Source: Yinghuangia soli (GTDB taxonomy: Bacteria > Actinomycetota > Actinomycetes > Streptomycetales > Streptomycetaceae). Taken from it: a DNA stretch of 64,000 bases. The stretch is taken from contig NZ_JAKFHA010000008.1 in NCBI RefSeq assembly GCF_021502675.1, positions 220,400-284,399 of the forward strand, in the 5' to 3' direction. Shown here piece by piece: positions 34,222 to 41,771 of the stretch. The position numbers and the translations under genes are program-made. The number at the start of each line of letters is the position of its first letter. The stretch's first letter is position 1. The notes below the pieces were generated by a model that did no database searches, was not told where the DNA came from, and saw nothing but the letters and a program-made list of their open reading frames with translations.

Positions 34222-35577
34222 ATGCCCAGTGAGCACGCACTGCCCAGCAGAAGAACCTTCGGCCGGCGGGCGGTGGGCCTGGGCGCCGCGGCCGGCGCCG
34301 GCGCGGTGGCCGTCGCGGCGACCCAGTGGTCGGCCGACGCGGACACCGCGGGGTCCACGTATGCCGTCAACGTGCGCGACCACGGCGCCAAGGGCGACGG
34401 CAAGACCGACGACTCGGACGCCATCCGCGCCGCCGTGACGGCGGCGATCGCCGGACGCGTGGGCGGGGCCGCGCAGAAGGAGGTGTACTTCCCGCCAGGC
34501 AACTACAAGGTGACGAAGAAGGACACCTTGATGTGGTCGCCGACCGGCGGCAGCGCGGACCAGATCTTCGGCCTCCGGTTCCGCGGCGCGGGACCGCGCG
34601 TGACCAACATCGACTTCGCGACGACGTTCGGTGCGAACCCCGACCCGAGGGAGAACAACCTGATCACCGCCGCGGTGCGGCTGCGGTACACGTACTTCCT
34701 GGACATGAGCTTCCGCTCGACCAACCCGAACAACCGCTTCGCGTACCTGTGGTCGCGCGACGGCGACGACACCGCGCTGCACTACCCCCAGTACGGGGTC
34801 GGCCAGAACCAGTACTTCGTGTACCAGAACGTCGAGTGGCGCGGCGTGTGGGACCGGGTCATCGGCCTCGACGGCGACAAGCAGGCCAACAACAACAGCG
34901 AGCACCACTTCCTGATGTGCTCGACGGACACCCAATCGCGCTACACGGACGCGTTCCTGCACTGCGGCATCACCAACCCAGGTGCGAACTCGCAGCAGAA
35001 CCAGTTCCTCAACTACTTCATGATGTCCTGCAACTTCGCGCTGGCAGGCGGCGACTTCTTCCGCTTCGACCGGGGCGGTTCCATCAACGTGCTCGGCGGC
35101 TCGTGGTCGATGGTCGGCACCGACCCCGCGCGCTACTTCTACATGCCGCTCGGCAACGGGGACATCACCGCGACCCGGCTCAACGTCAACGGTGTGCGCT
35201 TCGAACCCAAGCAGAGCCCCGACCAGAGGATCATCGACTGCGGCTGGGGCAACGGCAACGTCACCTTCACGTCCTGCTCCGACATCGCCGCCGTGCAGGT
35301 CCCCGGCGCCGCCAACTACAACCTGCACCGCTACACGGGCACGCAGAACCGGATACCGATCGTCCGCTACCAGGACTGCATCCTGGCCGGCTACCACCTG
35401 GTCGACAATCCGGGCGCGGCACTCTCCAAGGGCAAGATGATCTACGAGGGCTGCCGGTTCTACCACTCGAACCAGGCACTCGGCCCGGCCTCCGGGACGT
35501 CCTTCCTCCGCTACACCGGCCCCACCGGCCGGTACGCCTTCCGCGACTCCTGGGACACCGCCGACATCAGCGGCTGA
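34222..35577 (+). CDS. Tat-exported pectate-lyase-superfamily (beta-helix) protein
   Basis: 451 residues. The N-terminus carries a twin-arginine signal, LPSRRTFGRRAVGLGAAAGAG, so it is exported folded. The mature protein begins with the superfamily signature YAVNVRDHGAKGDGKTDDSDAIRAAV, then EVYFPPGNYKVTKK, and continues as a right-handed parallel beta-helix rich in Asn, Tyr and Phe. Such proteins cleave or bind polysaccharides; the catalytic residues cannot be assigned. It is followed by a strong terminator. It has no obvious tie to the RiPP genes on either side. Confidence 0.88.
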   Translation: MPSEHALPSRRTFGRRAVGLGAAAGAGAVAVAATQWSADADTAGSTYAVNVRDHGAKGDGKTDDSDAIRAAVTAAIAGRVGGAAQKEVYFPPGNYKVTKKDTLMWSPTGGSADQIFGLRFRGAGPRVTNIDFATTFGANPDPRENNLITAAVRLRYTYFLDMSFRSTNPNNRFAYLWSRDGDDTALHYPQYGVGQNQYFVYQNVEWRGVWDRVIGLDGDKQANNNSEHHFLMCSTDTQSRYTDAFLHCGITNPGANSQQNQFLNYFMMSCNFALAGGDFFRFDRGGSINVLGGSWSMVGTDPARYFYMPLGNGDITATRLNVNGVRFEPKQSPDQRIIDCGWGNGNVTFTSCSDIAAVQVPGAANYNLHRYTGTQNRIPIVRYQDCILAGYHLVDNPGAALSKGKMIYEGCRFYHSNQALGPASGTSFLRYTGPTGRYAFRDSWDTADISG

Positions 35578-35676
35578 CGTCAGGACCCGACGTAACGGAT
35601 CGGCTCTGCGCCGCACTTGCGGCTCCCGGAGGGCGCTCCGGGCCCAGGGCCGAGGTTCCGCCTGCGGCGCAGGCAC

Positions 35677-35714
35677 GCCGGGCCGGCCTCTCCTTTCCGA
35701 GAGGCCGGCCCGGC
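35677..35714. terminator. Strong bidirectional hairpin terminator
   Basis: GCCGGGCCGGCCTCTC / GAGAGGCCGGCCCGGC, a perfect 16-bp stem with a 6-nt loop, between the convergent pectate-lyase-type and metallopeptidase-like genes. Confidence 0.85.
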
Positions 35715-35764
35715 TCCGGACAGCTCAGGTAGGTCCGCTTCGTCGCACGTACCCAGGAGCGGGG

Positions 35765-37165
35765 CTACCAGGCACCCATGGCGGGGATCTTGGCTCGGAC
35801 CCACTGCTCCCAAGCCGGTTCGAATTCGTCGTAGGGCATTCCGGTCGCCTTCTCGATGCTCGCCTTGACCACGTCCCGGCGGGGGTCGGTGTACTGGTCG
35901 ATCACCATCGCGAATGCCTTGCGAGCACCGTATTTCTCGGCGACGAACTGCACCGCGAGGCGGCCGAGCGCGTAGGACGCGGCGACCACCCGGGCGTCTG
36001 CGTCCTCGAACTCGGTGTCGTCGGGCAGGTGTCCGCCGAACGGGTAGCCCTGCAGCGCCGCTTCGAGGGCCTTCGCGGTCTGGGGATTGTTGACCACCTC
36101 GATGTACTGGGCGAAGCCCTCCACCAACCACTTCTCGGGGACACGGCGGGTGCCGCTCAGCGGGGCCACGAGGGCGTGGGCGATCTCGTGCTCGAAGATG
36201 CTGGGCACCCCGGGGCTGTTGCCCTTGGCGGTGAAGAAGCTGGTGGAGGTGTCCACGACGATGCGCGAGACCCCCTGCCCCGGGCCCTTCCTGATCGCCT
36301 CTTCCTCGGACTCGGCATCGGGGGCAGGAGTGTAGGCGTCGTCGACGTGCCGGTTGAACCAGATAGCGACACCGGCCTCGCTGCCACCGTCCTGCGACCC
36401 CTCGCGGTACATGGCGTCGAACACCTTGCGGTCCGGTTCAAGGACGACGACGAAGCCCTGGGCGGTGGGCGTCCCCGGCGGGACGTTCTTGGACCACAGG
36501 GCCAGATTGGTCTCCGCCGCCTTCTGTGCTGCACCGGAATGCTGCTTGACCAGCGCCGCGTTGGCCGCGCTCGCGATGACGACCGCGTTCGCGGAGGACG
36601 CGACCTCGATGTCGTCGTACACGTCCCACGGAGCCGGGTAGTACGAGCGCGGGGCAGCGGTGTCCCCGGCGACGTGGGACACCGTCATACGCCACTGGTT
36701 CTTGGATTCCTCGCGCGTCTGGGTCGTCCACACATAGCGCTCGGCGACGGCGTAGGTGTCCACGTTCCTGATGCGGTGGACGAAGGCGACCTTGAGCTGC
36801 CCGTTGGCGTCGGGACGGCCTATCGGCTGGAAAGACACCTCATCGAAGGGCACCTTGGCCACGTTGCGGAAGAATATGCGCTGCTGATCCACAGCCGCCC
36901 CGGTGAAGCCGGCCAGATAGGCCGCCTCGTCCTTGGTGGTGAGCGCGGCGGTCAACTGCGAGGCCAACCGGTCCCACACGAAGTCCGTCGAGCCCGCCGG
37001 ACCCGAACGCTCCTCTTGCAACAGGCTGCAGCCGCTCACCATGCACAACAGTGCAATCAGCACCGCCAGCGCACCCTGGCGCCGACGCGGAACGGCGCGC
37101 ACGCCACCCCGCCGATCTCCGTACGGTGTGGCCAATCTTGACGCTGCGGCGCGGTGGTCGAGCAT
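35765..37165 (-). CDS. HEIAH lipoprotein, gluzincin-type metallopeptidase
   Basis: 466 residues. The N-terminal signal with lipobox (ALAVLIALLCMVSGC, acylated Cys46) anchors it outside the membrane. An NTF2-like first half (QLTAALTTKDEAAYLAGFTG to VWTTQTREESKNQWRMTV) is followed by a peptidase part with H326-E327-I-A-H330 and, 19 residues later, E349 in WLVEGFAQYIE, the gluzincin zinc-site pattern. It is predicted to be an extracellular zinc peptidase. GAGAGG lies 6 nt before the ATG. It is close to the RiPP precursor gene and divergent from it, so a role in leader removal is possible but unproved. Confidence 0.85.
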   Translation of the reverse strand: MLDHRAAASRLATPYGDRRGGVRAVPRRRQGALAVLIALLCMVSGCSLLQEERSGPAGSTDFVWDRLASQLTAALTTKDEAAYLAGFTGAAVDQQRIFFRNVAKVPFDEVSFQPIGRPDANGQLKVAFVHRIRNVDTYAVAERYVWTTQTREESKNQWRMTVSHVAGDTAAPRSYYPAPWDVYDDIEVASSANAVVIASAANAALVKQHSGAAQKAAETNLALWSKNVPPGTPTAQGFVVVLEPDRKVFDAMYREGSQDGGSEAGVAIWFNRHVDDAYTPAPDAESEEEAIRKGPGQGVSRIVVDTSTSFFTAKGNSPGVPSIFEHEIAHALVAPLSGTRRVPEKWLVEGFAQYIEVVNNPQTAKALEAALQGYPFGGHLPDDTEFEDADARVVAASYALGRLAVQFVAEKYGARKAFAMVIDQYTDPRRDVVKASIEKATGMPYDEFEPAWEQWVRAKIPAMGAW

Positions 37166-37787
37166 TACTCCCTCTCAATCGGAACCGTCCACGGCCCGCT
37201 TCTCCGGCGAAGGCCTGAAACGCCGCGCAGAGCATCGCCACACATGTCGGGAAAATGGTGGGGCCGTGACATGGCATGTGCGTTGCCGCGCGGACATTCA
37301 GGGTCCGGGCGTGAATCGGGCACGGGAAATTCAGGCTTCTTGCCTGAGCGGTCTCCAGGGGTCGCCGATGCCGGTGCACCAGGTGGCGATGAGCTTCTCG
37401 GCGCTGCACCATGGCAGTCTCTTGCGCACAGGCATGCGGGTGCTCACCTCTGAAGACGCATACGGGAAACCAGACTTGGACCCTCGGTCGAGTGCCGCGT
37501 CGCCCCCGATGGCGTCTCCAGGTACCGAAATTCCGATCGGAATCTAGGGCTCCGGATCGTACTTTGCAATCCCAAGCGCACGGTCAAGGCGTGCCGGTCA
37601 AGTATCGACAAGTACGACGACAGCAGTCGCCGCACACCCGCAAACCACGCCATATCTGCCGGCCGGGACCGGCTCGGTATCCGCGCCACGCCGAGCAGCA
37701 TCCGAACCACGCGGACAGGAAGTCGATTCAATACGCGACCGCTAAGGTGCCACCGCCGGTTCTCCTTACGACCCATGGGAGTCACAC
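37166..37787. other. Long divergent intergenic region before the RiPP precursor
   Basis: 622 bp without a convincing gene; the frames present are Arg/Pro-rich and lack ribosome-binding sites. It must hold the promoters of the metallopeptidase-like gene and of the precursor gene. The only striking element is the perfect palindrome at 37530-37543, in a local dip in GC. Confidence 0.55.
37530..37543. promoter_or_regulatory. Perfect 14-bp palindrome upstream of the RiPP operon
   Basis: ATTCCGATCGGAAT is perfectly symmetrical and AT-richer than its surroundings, 244 bp before the precursor start. It is a candidate operator for the RiPP operon or the divergent lipoprotein gene. Confidence 0.5.
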
Positions 37788-38135
37788 ATGGCCCACAGCG
37801 CCGCAGTCCTCGCGGGGCGCACGCCCGCCGAACTCATCGACTCGCCCGCGATCGAAGCCGGCTCGCCGCTCGGCATCGTGCTGCGGACCCAAATGGAGAC
37901 CGACTTCGAAGGCATGAGCGGCTTCTCCAGCTATGCCGAAACCCAGAGTGGCTTCTCCAGCTACACCGAAGCGTCCAGCGGATTCTCCAGCTACACGGAA
38001 GCGCCGAGCGGCTTCTCCAGCTACACGGAAGCGCCGAGCGGCTTCTCCAGCTACACCGAGGCGCCGAGCGGCTTCTCCAGCTACACCGAGGCGCCCAGCG
38101 GCTTCTCCAGCTATGTGGAGAACGACGCGAACTAG
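37788..38135 (+). CDS. Multi-core RiPP precursor peptide (AmcA-type, cyclophane candidate)
   Basis: 115 residues, with GGGAG 6 nt before the ATG. Residues 1-43 form the leader (MAHSAAVLAGRTPAELID, then EAGSPLGIVLRTQMETDFEGM). From Ser44 seven 10-residue units follow without gaps: SGFSSYAETQ, SGFSSYTEAS, four times SGFSSYTEAP, then SGFSSYVEND, and a final AN. Each unit offers F-S-S and Y-x-E triplets, the aromatic-x-polar geometry joined by cyclophane-forming radical SAM enzymes of the FxsB type. The gene is followed by a hairpin, then a radical SAM maturase and an acetyltransferase. It resembles the multiple-cyclophane precursors I know as AmcA. The modifications themselves are inferred. Confidence 0.88.
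   Translation: MAHSAAVLAGRTPAELIDSPAIEAGSPLGIVLRTQMETDFEGMSGFSSYAETQSGFSSYTEASSGFSSYTEAPSGFSSYTEAPSGFSSYTEAPSGFSSYTEAPSGFSSYVENDAN
37917..38126 (+). repeat. 30-bp tandem repeats encoding the peptide cores (seven units)
   Basis: Seven head-to-tail 30-bp units based on AGCGGCTTCTCCAGCTACAC plus ten further bases, in frame with the precursor. The middle units are almost identical at third codon positions, so the array was recently duplicated or homogenised. The first and last units carry most of the changes. Confidence 0.95.
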
Positions 38136-38142
38136 CAATTCC

Positions 38143-38168
38143 GCCGGCGTCCTTGTTCATGCGCCGGC
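38143..38168 (+). terminator. Hairpin between precursor and maturase genes
   Basis: GCCGGCG / CGCCGGC, a 7-bp stem with a 12-nt loop, 7 bp after the precursor stop. No U-run follows. It could attenuate transcription or protect the precursor mRNA so that more precursor than maturase is made. Confidence 0.5.
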
Positions 38169-38284
38169 CCGCTGTGCCCGGGCGCCATGCTCGCGCGGGT
38201 GCAGCGGTCTCCAATTGGCCTCATGGCCAGGAGACCGAGGAGACCCGTCAGCCCCGGGGGAAGTTGCGAAGGGAACAACGCGGA

Positions 38285-39526
38285 ATGGAGCTGTCAGCTC
38301 CGGTGCGAATGCCGGTAAGCGTCGAGTGGCCGAGGAACATCCGGTCCCACCTGTCGCTGGGTTCCCTCTGGCGCCCCGTGCCCTTGCAGCACTTCGTCGT
38401 CAAGGTGCACAGCCGTTGCAATCTGGCCTGCGACTACTGCTACTTGTACGAGATGGGCGACCAGTCCTGGCGTACCGCCAGCAAGGCGATGTCACCCGAG
38501 GTCGCCGACCGGACAGCCGCCCGCATCGGTGAACACGCTCGCGCCCGGCACCTGGAGAAGGTGACCGTCATCGTGCACGGCGGCGAACCGATGCTCGCCG
38601 GGATGCGACTGATCCGGCACCTCGCGGAGGCCGTGCGCCGGGAAGTCCCGTCCTACACCGAAGTTTCCCTGGCCATGCAGACGAACGGCCTCCTCCTGGA
38701 CGACGCGAATCTCGACGCGTTGCACGCGCTCGGCATATCCATCGGCGTGAGTCTGGACGGAGACGCCACCGCCAACGACCGCCACCGCCGCCGTGCCGAC
38801 GGCCGCGGCAGCCACGCCGAGGTGGCCGAGGCGATCGCGCGGCTCCGCGACCCGTCCCGTCCCGGCCTCTACAGCGGCCTGCTGTGCACGATCGACCTGG
38901 CGAACGACCCTGTCGAGGTCTACGAGGCGCTGCTGGAGCATGCCCCGCCGACCATTGACTTCCTTCTGCCGCACGGCAGTTGGGACGAGCCTCCGCCCTC
39001 GCGCGCACCAGGGACCACCGCCGCCCCCTACGGGGAATGGCTTTCGGCGGCCTTCGACCGCTGGTACGACGTCAAGCAAGCAGAGACGAGCGTGCGGCTG
39101 TTCCGCGACACCATCGCGCTGGTGCTCGGCGGTACGGGCAAGTCCGAGCAGATCGGCCCGGGGCCGGCGACGGTGGTCGTCATCGACACCGACGGCATGA
39201 TCGAACAGGTCGACACCCTCAAGTCGGTCTACGACGGCGCCGCGGCCACGGGGATGTCCGTCGCCACCCATTCCTTCGACGATGCGCTGCGCCACCCGAC
39301 CCTGGCCGTGCGCCAGATGGGCATGGCCGGCTTGGGCGTGACCTGCCGCGCCTGCCGCGTGCGGGAAGTGTGCGGCGGAGGCTACTTCACACATCGCTAC
39401 CGCGCCGGCGTCGGCTTCGGCGAACCTTCTGTCTACTGCCCGGACTTGATCGCCTTCATCGAACATGTCCAGGCGCGTGTGGCCGCAACCGTCGCCACGG
39501 CGACCCCTCCGGGAGGCAAGGCATGA
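38285..39526 (+). CDS. Radical SAM/SPASM-like cyclophane-forming peptide maturase (FxsB/AmcB-type)
   Basis: 413 residues from ATG 38285, with GAAGGGAA upstream; ATG 38309 is a fallback. The radical SAM motif is C45-x3-C49-x2-C52 (SRCNLACDYCYLYEMGDQSW), followed by the SAM-binding VIVHGGEPML and MQTNGLLLDD and by LGISIGVSLDGD. The C-terminus has C354, C357, C363 and C385 (CRACRVREVCGGGYFTHRY and PSVYCPDL), a SPASM-type auxiliary cluster. CNLACDYCYLYE with GGGYFTHRY is typical of FxsB-like maturases that install three-residue cyclophanes. It should act on the seven-repeat precursor just upstream. Confidence 0.9.
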   Translation: MELSAPVRMPVSVEWPRNIRSHLSLGSLWRPVPLQHFVVKVHSRCNLACDYCYLYEMGDQSWRTASKAMSPEVADRTAARIGEHARARHLEKVTVIVHGGEPMLAGMRLIRHLAEAVRREVPSYTEVSLAMQTNGLLLDDANLDALHALGISIGVSLDGDATANDRHRRRADGRGSHAEVAEAIARLRDPSRPGLYSGLLCTIDLANDPVEVYEALLEHAPPTIDFLLPHGSWDEPPPSRAPGTTAAPYGEWLSAAFDRWYDVKQAETSVRLFRDTIALVLGGTGKSEQIGPGPATVVVIDTDGMIEQVDTLKSVYDGAAATGMSVATHSFDDALRHPTLAVRQMGMAGLGVTCRACRVREVCGGGYFTHRYRAGVGFGEPSVYCPDLIAFIEHVQARVAATVATATPPGGKA

Positions 39527-40428
39527 CCACCCGTCCTCCGGTGGATCCGCGGCTGATACCGCCCCCGGTCGTCGCACTCGGACCGGACGCACCGGCCGAC
39601 ACGTCCGCAGCGCGGCCGCCCCGGACGGTACGCGAACTGGTCGGCGACCTGCGCGATCTCGGCGTGCAGAGCAGCGACGTACTCCTGGTGCACTGCCGCT
39701 TGCGCGACATCGGCGCGGTGGAGCGAGGCGCGCGAGGAGTCCTGGCCGCCTTGACCGAAGCGGTGGGGAAGAACGGCACGCTGGTCCTGCCGGCCTTCAC
39801 CGAGCTGAACTCCGATACGTCGCTGCCGTTCCAGCGTGCCACGCACGGCTTGAGCGACGACGAACTCCAGGCCTACAAGAGCAAGATGCCGCCGTTCGAC
39901 CCCGTCTGGACGCCGGCCTCGCCCACCATGGGCGCGCTGGCAGAGGTGCTCCGCCAGGCGCCGGGATCAGTGCGCAGCTCCCACCCGCAATCCTCCTTCG
40001 TGGCCCGGGGATCGCTGGCGGACGGCATCGTCCGGCACCACAACCCGGTGTCGCACTTCGGCGAACAGTCTCCGCTGGCAAGGTTGTTCTCTCTCCCCGA
40101 CGCCAAGGTGCTGATGCTCGGCGCGGGCTTCTCGGCGTTCACCGGCTTCCATCTGGCCGAGTACTACCAGTCCAGGATCGCCACGCGGATGTACCGCTGC
40201 GTCGCGCCCGACTGGCTCGGTCGCCCGATGTGGGCCTCGTACGAGGACGTCCTCCTCGACCTCGCCGACTTCGACCGGATAGGCGCCGATCTCACCGAGC
40301 ACATCCCCATCGCACAAGGCCTCGTGGGCAACGCCCAGAGCAGACTGGTGCCGCTCATCCCCGCAGTCGCCTTCGCAGCGGACTGGATGGCCCGCAACCG
40401 CACGAACGGCGCTCCGGCCGTCGCCTGA
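39523..40428 (+). CDS. AAC(3)-type N-acetyltransferase of the RiPP cluster
   Basis: 301 residues; the ATG overlaps the maturase stop (ATGA), with GGGAGG just before it. It has the AAC(3) family pattern: VRELVGDLRDLGVQSSDVLLVHCRLRDIG, VGKNGTLVLPAFTELNSD, TMGALAEVLRQAPGSVRSSHPQSSFVARG (catalytic His around residue 154) and HFGEQSPLARLFSLPDAKVLMLG. The family is named for aminoglycoside 3-N-acetylation, but strict coupling to a peptide maturase argues for acetyl-CoA-dependent acylation of the mature peptide's amino group, for protection or self-immunity. Confidence 0.88.
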   Translation: MTTRPPVDPRLIPPPVVALGPDAPADTSAARPPRTVRELVGDLRDLGVQSSDVLLVHCRLRDIGAVERGARGVLAALTEAVGKNGTLVLPAFTELNSDTSLPFQRATHGLSDDELQAYKSKMPPFDPVWTPASPTMGALAEVLRQAPGSVRSSHPQSSFVARGSLADGIVRHHNPVSHFGEQSPLARLFSLPDAKVLMLGAGFSAFTGFHLAEYYQSRIATRMYRCVAPDWLGRPMWASYEDVLLDLADFDRIGADLTEHIPIAQGLVGNAQSRLVPLIPAVAFAADWMARNRTNGAPAVA

Positions 40429-40570
40429 CCGACCGGGCTGCGCACCTTACGTGTCAGGCCTGTTCGACCGGTAGGCCACGGCCGACTGCACCCTCATCTG
40501 GAACCAGCAATCACCGACCCCTGCGAACCGGCGGGTACCGCAGTTCCCGGTGCCGTGCCGGCCCGCACAG

Positions 40571-41296
40571 TCACGGGCGCGGACGCCAGCGCAGGAACAC
40601 GCACTCATCGGCGCCCGCACGGAGCATGAAGGGCAGGCCGAGGCGCCCCAAGGAGAACCCCGCCCCCGGAACCAGGGTCGTGTAGCCGCTGCGAGCGTAG
40701 AACGCGCCCAGGTCGCGGTCCGCCTCGTACGCGCCGTATAGCAGGCGGTAGCCGAGCTGCTCGTAGACCTGCCCGGCGCGCTCCAGCAGGGCCGAGGCAA
40801 TCCCCTGGCCGCGGGCGTGCTCGGCGACGGCCAGGCCATGGACCTTGGCGATGAACAGGCTCAGCGCCAGGCACCTCTGCGGGTTGTGGCCATGCCGGGC
40901 GGCCATCGCCATCACAGTGCCCGGCGCGGTTCCGGACAGCACGCCGACGACCTGGTCCCGCGCGTCGGTGGCGACAAGTGTCAGGCACACACTCGCCAGC
41001 GCCTCGTCCGTCGGGAGACTGGTGAAGGACCTGGCTGCCGCCTCCCGGTACGCCGCCTCCGAGGCCAGGCCCGCGAGCATGCTCGACGCGGCGGAGCCGT
41101 CCTCGATCGCGGTACGCAGCGACGGGTCGAACGCGACCTGGTCGCCGGCGGTGCCCATCAGCGCGTCGGCCGCCCCCGCGTCTTGCGGGCGGGCCAAGAG
41201 CAGGCGGGTGCCCGCCGGTCCCTGCCAGCCCGCACGCAGCCGCTCCGCCGTCAGCGGCGCCGACACCTGCACCTTCCTGGTCACGCGCTTGCCCAC
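40571..41296 (-). CDS. GNAT-family acetyltransferase
   Basis: 241 residues from GTG 41296, preceded by GGAGGAGGTGTC. The C-terminal GNAT domain is clear: DQVVGVLSGTAP, the acetyl-CoA loop VHGLAVAEHARGQGIASALLERAGQVYEQLGYRLLYG and FYARSGYTTLVPG. The N-terminal 90 residues are a helical extension. It faces the RiPP operon convergently, with 142 bp between. It could be a second tailoring or immunity acetyltransferase, or unrelated. Confidence 0.85.
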   Translation of the reverse strand: MGKRVTRKVQVSAPLTAERLRAGWQGPAGTRLLLARPQDAGAADALMGTAGDQVAFDPSLRTAIEDGSAASSMLAGLASEAAYREAAARSFTSLPTDEALASVCLTLVATDARDQVVGVLSGTAPGTVMAMAARHGHNPQRCLALSLFIAKVHGLAVAEHARGQGIASALLERAGQVYEQLGYRLLYGAYEADRDLGAFYARSGYTTLVPGAGFSLGRLGLPFMLRAGADECVFLRWRPRP

Positions 41297-41726
41297 GACG
41301 ACACCTCCTCCGAGAGCTCCAGCCGCCACCTTGCTGTGCAGTCAAGCACCCGAACATCCGAACCGCGAAAACCCCGGCCGACCACGACAGGTTCCTCCAA
41401 GAACATTGTCGCAGCGGCCCCACCTTCGGCTCGGGTCTCCTCGTCGGCGAACTACTCCCACCACCAGCTCACAGGCGGCTGCCCGGCCCAGTGCCGAGTC
41501 GGTCACGGACGCCCTGCACCGCCTCAGCGAGGATGCGAGACGTCTCGGCCATGGCGGACTTCCCGTCGGGGTCGTCCTTGGCGAGGACCTCTGCCGCGTG
41601 GACCGGGTTGCCGTCGTCGGGTGCCGTTCGATCTTCACCTCTCGCGACCACCACACGATGAAAACGCAGCCGTCAGGTCTGTCGAAATACCCCCATACGA
41701 AGCGGCCTACGGCCTGCGTAAACGCT
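41297..41726. other. Intergenic region between the GNAT gene and the tRNA fragment
   Basis: Apart from a doubtful small frame on the minus strand (41469-41654), nothing coding is convincing. The stretch next to the tRNA remnant (41640-41726) has lower GC than its neighbours, as is common at integration sites. Confidence 0.4.
41469..41654 (-). CDS. Doubtful small hypothetical protein
   Basis: 61 residues with a plausible amphipathic helix (SAMAETSRILAEAVQGVRDRLG) preceded by NPVHAAEVLAKDDPDGK. The composition is more protein-like than the surrounding frames, but the start is uncertain, no good ribosome-binding site is seen, and the N-terminus may be missing. It may be a gene fragment. Confidence 0.3.
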   Translation of the reverse strand: MVVARGEDRTAPDDGNPVHAAEVLAKDDPDGKSAMAETSRILAEAVQGVRDRLGTGPGSRL

Positions 41727-41771
41727 GGTCAGGAGGACAGGATTTGAACCTGCGACCCCTTGTCCCCCAGC
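41727..41771 (-). other. 3' half of a tRNA-Pro gene (likely attachment-site remnant)
   Basis: On the minus strand, CTGGGGG (anticodon loop with GGG), ACAAG, GGGTC, then the T-arm GCAGG-TTCAAAT-CCTGT, the acceptor strand CCTCCTG, A and CCA. From the anticodon loop to CCA everything fits tRNA-Pro. The 5' half (acceptor 5' strand, D-arm) is absent upstream. Integrases commonly recombine in this very half and leave such copies, and tRNA-Pro genes are used by actinomycete elements such as pSAM2. Confidence 0.75.

Noticed and set aside
37917..38126. CRISPR-like array
   Set aside because: Units abut without spacers and are translated in frame; no cas genes occur in the window.
37782..38138. Antisense repeat protein (VAGEAARR-type repeats) opposite the RiPP precursor
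   Set aside because: It is the mirror of the 30-bp repeats; no ribosome-binding site, while the plus-strand precursor has a good one and a maturase behind it.
39523..40428. Aminoglycoside resistance gene
   Set aside because: Family membership alone does not show resistance; the tight coupling to a peptide maturase favours a RiPP role.
41727..41771. Complete tRNA gene
   Set aside because: No D-arm or 5' acceptor strand can be found upstream of the anticodon loop.
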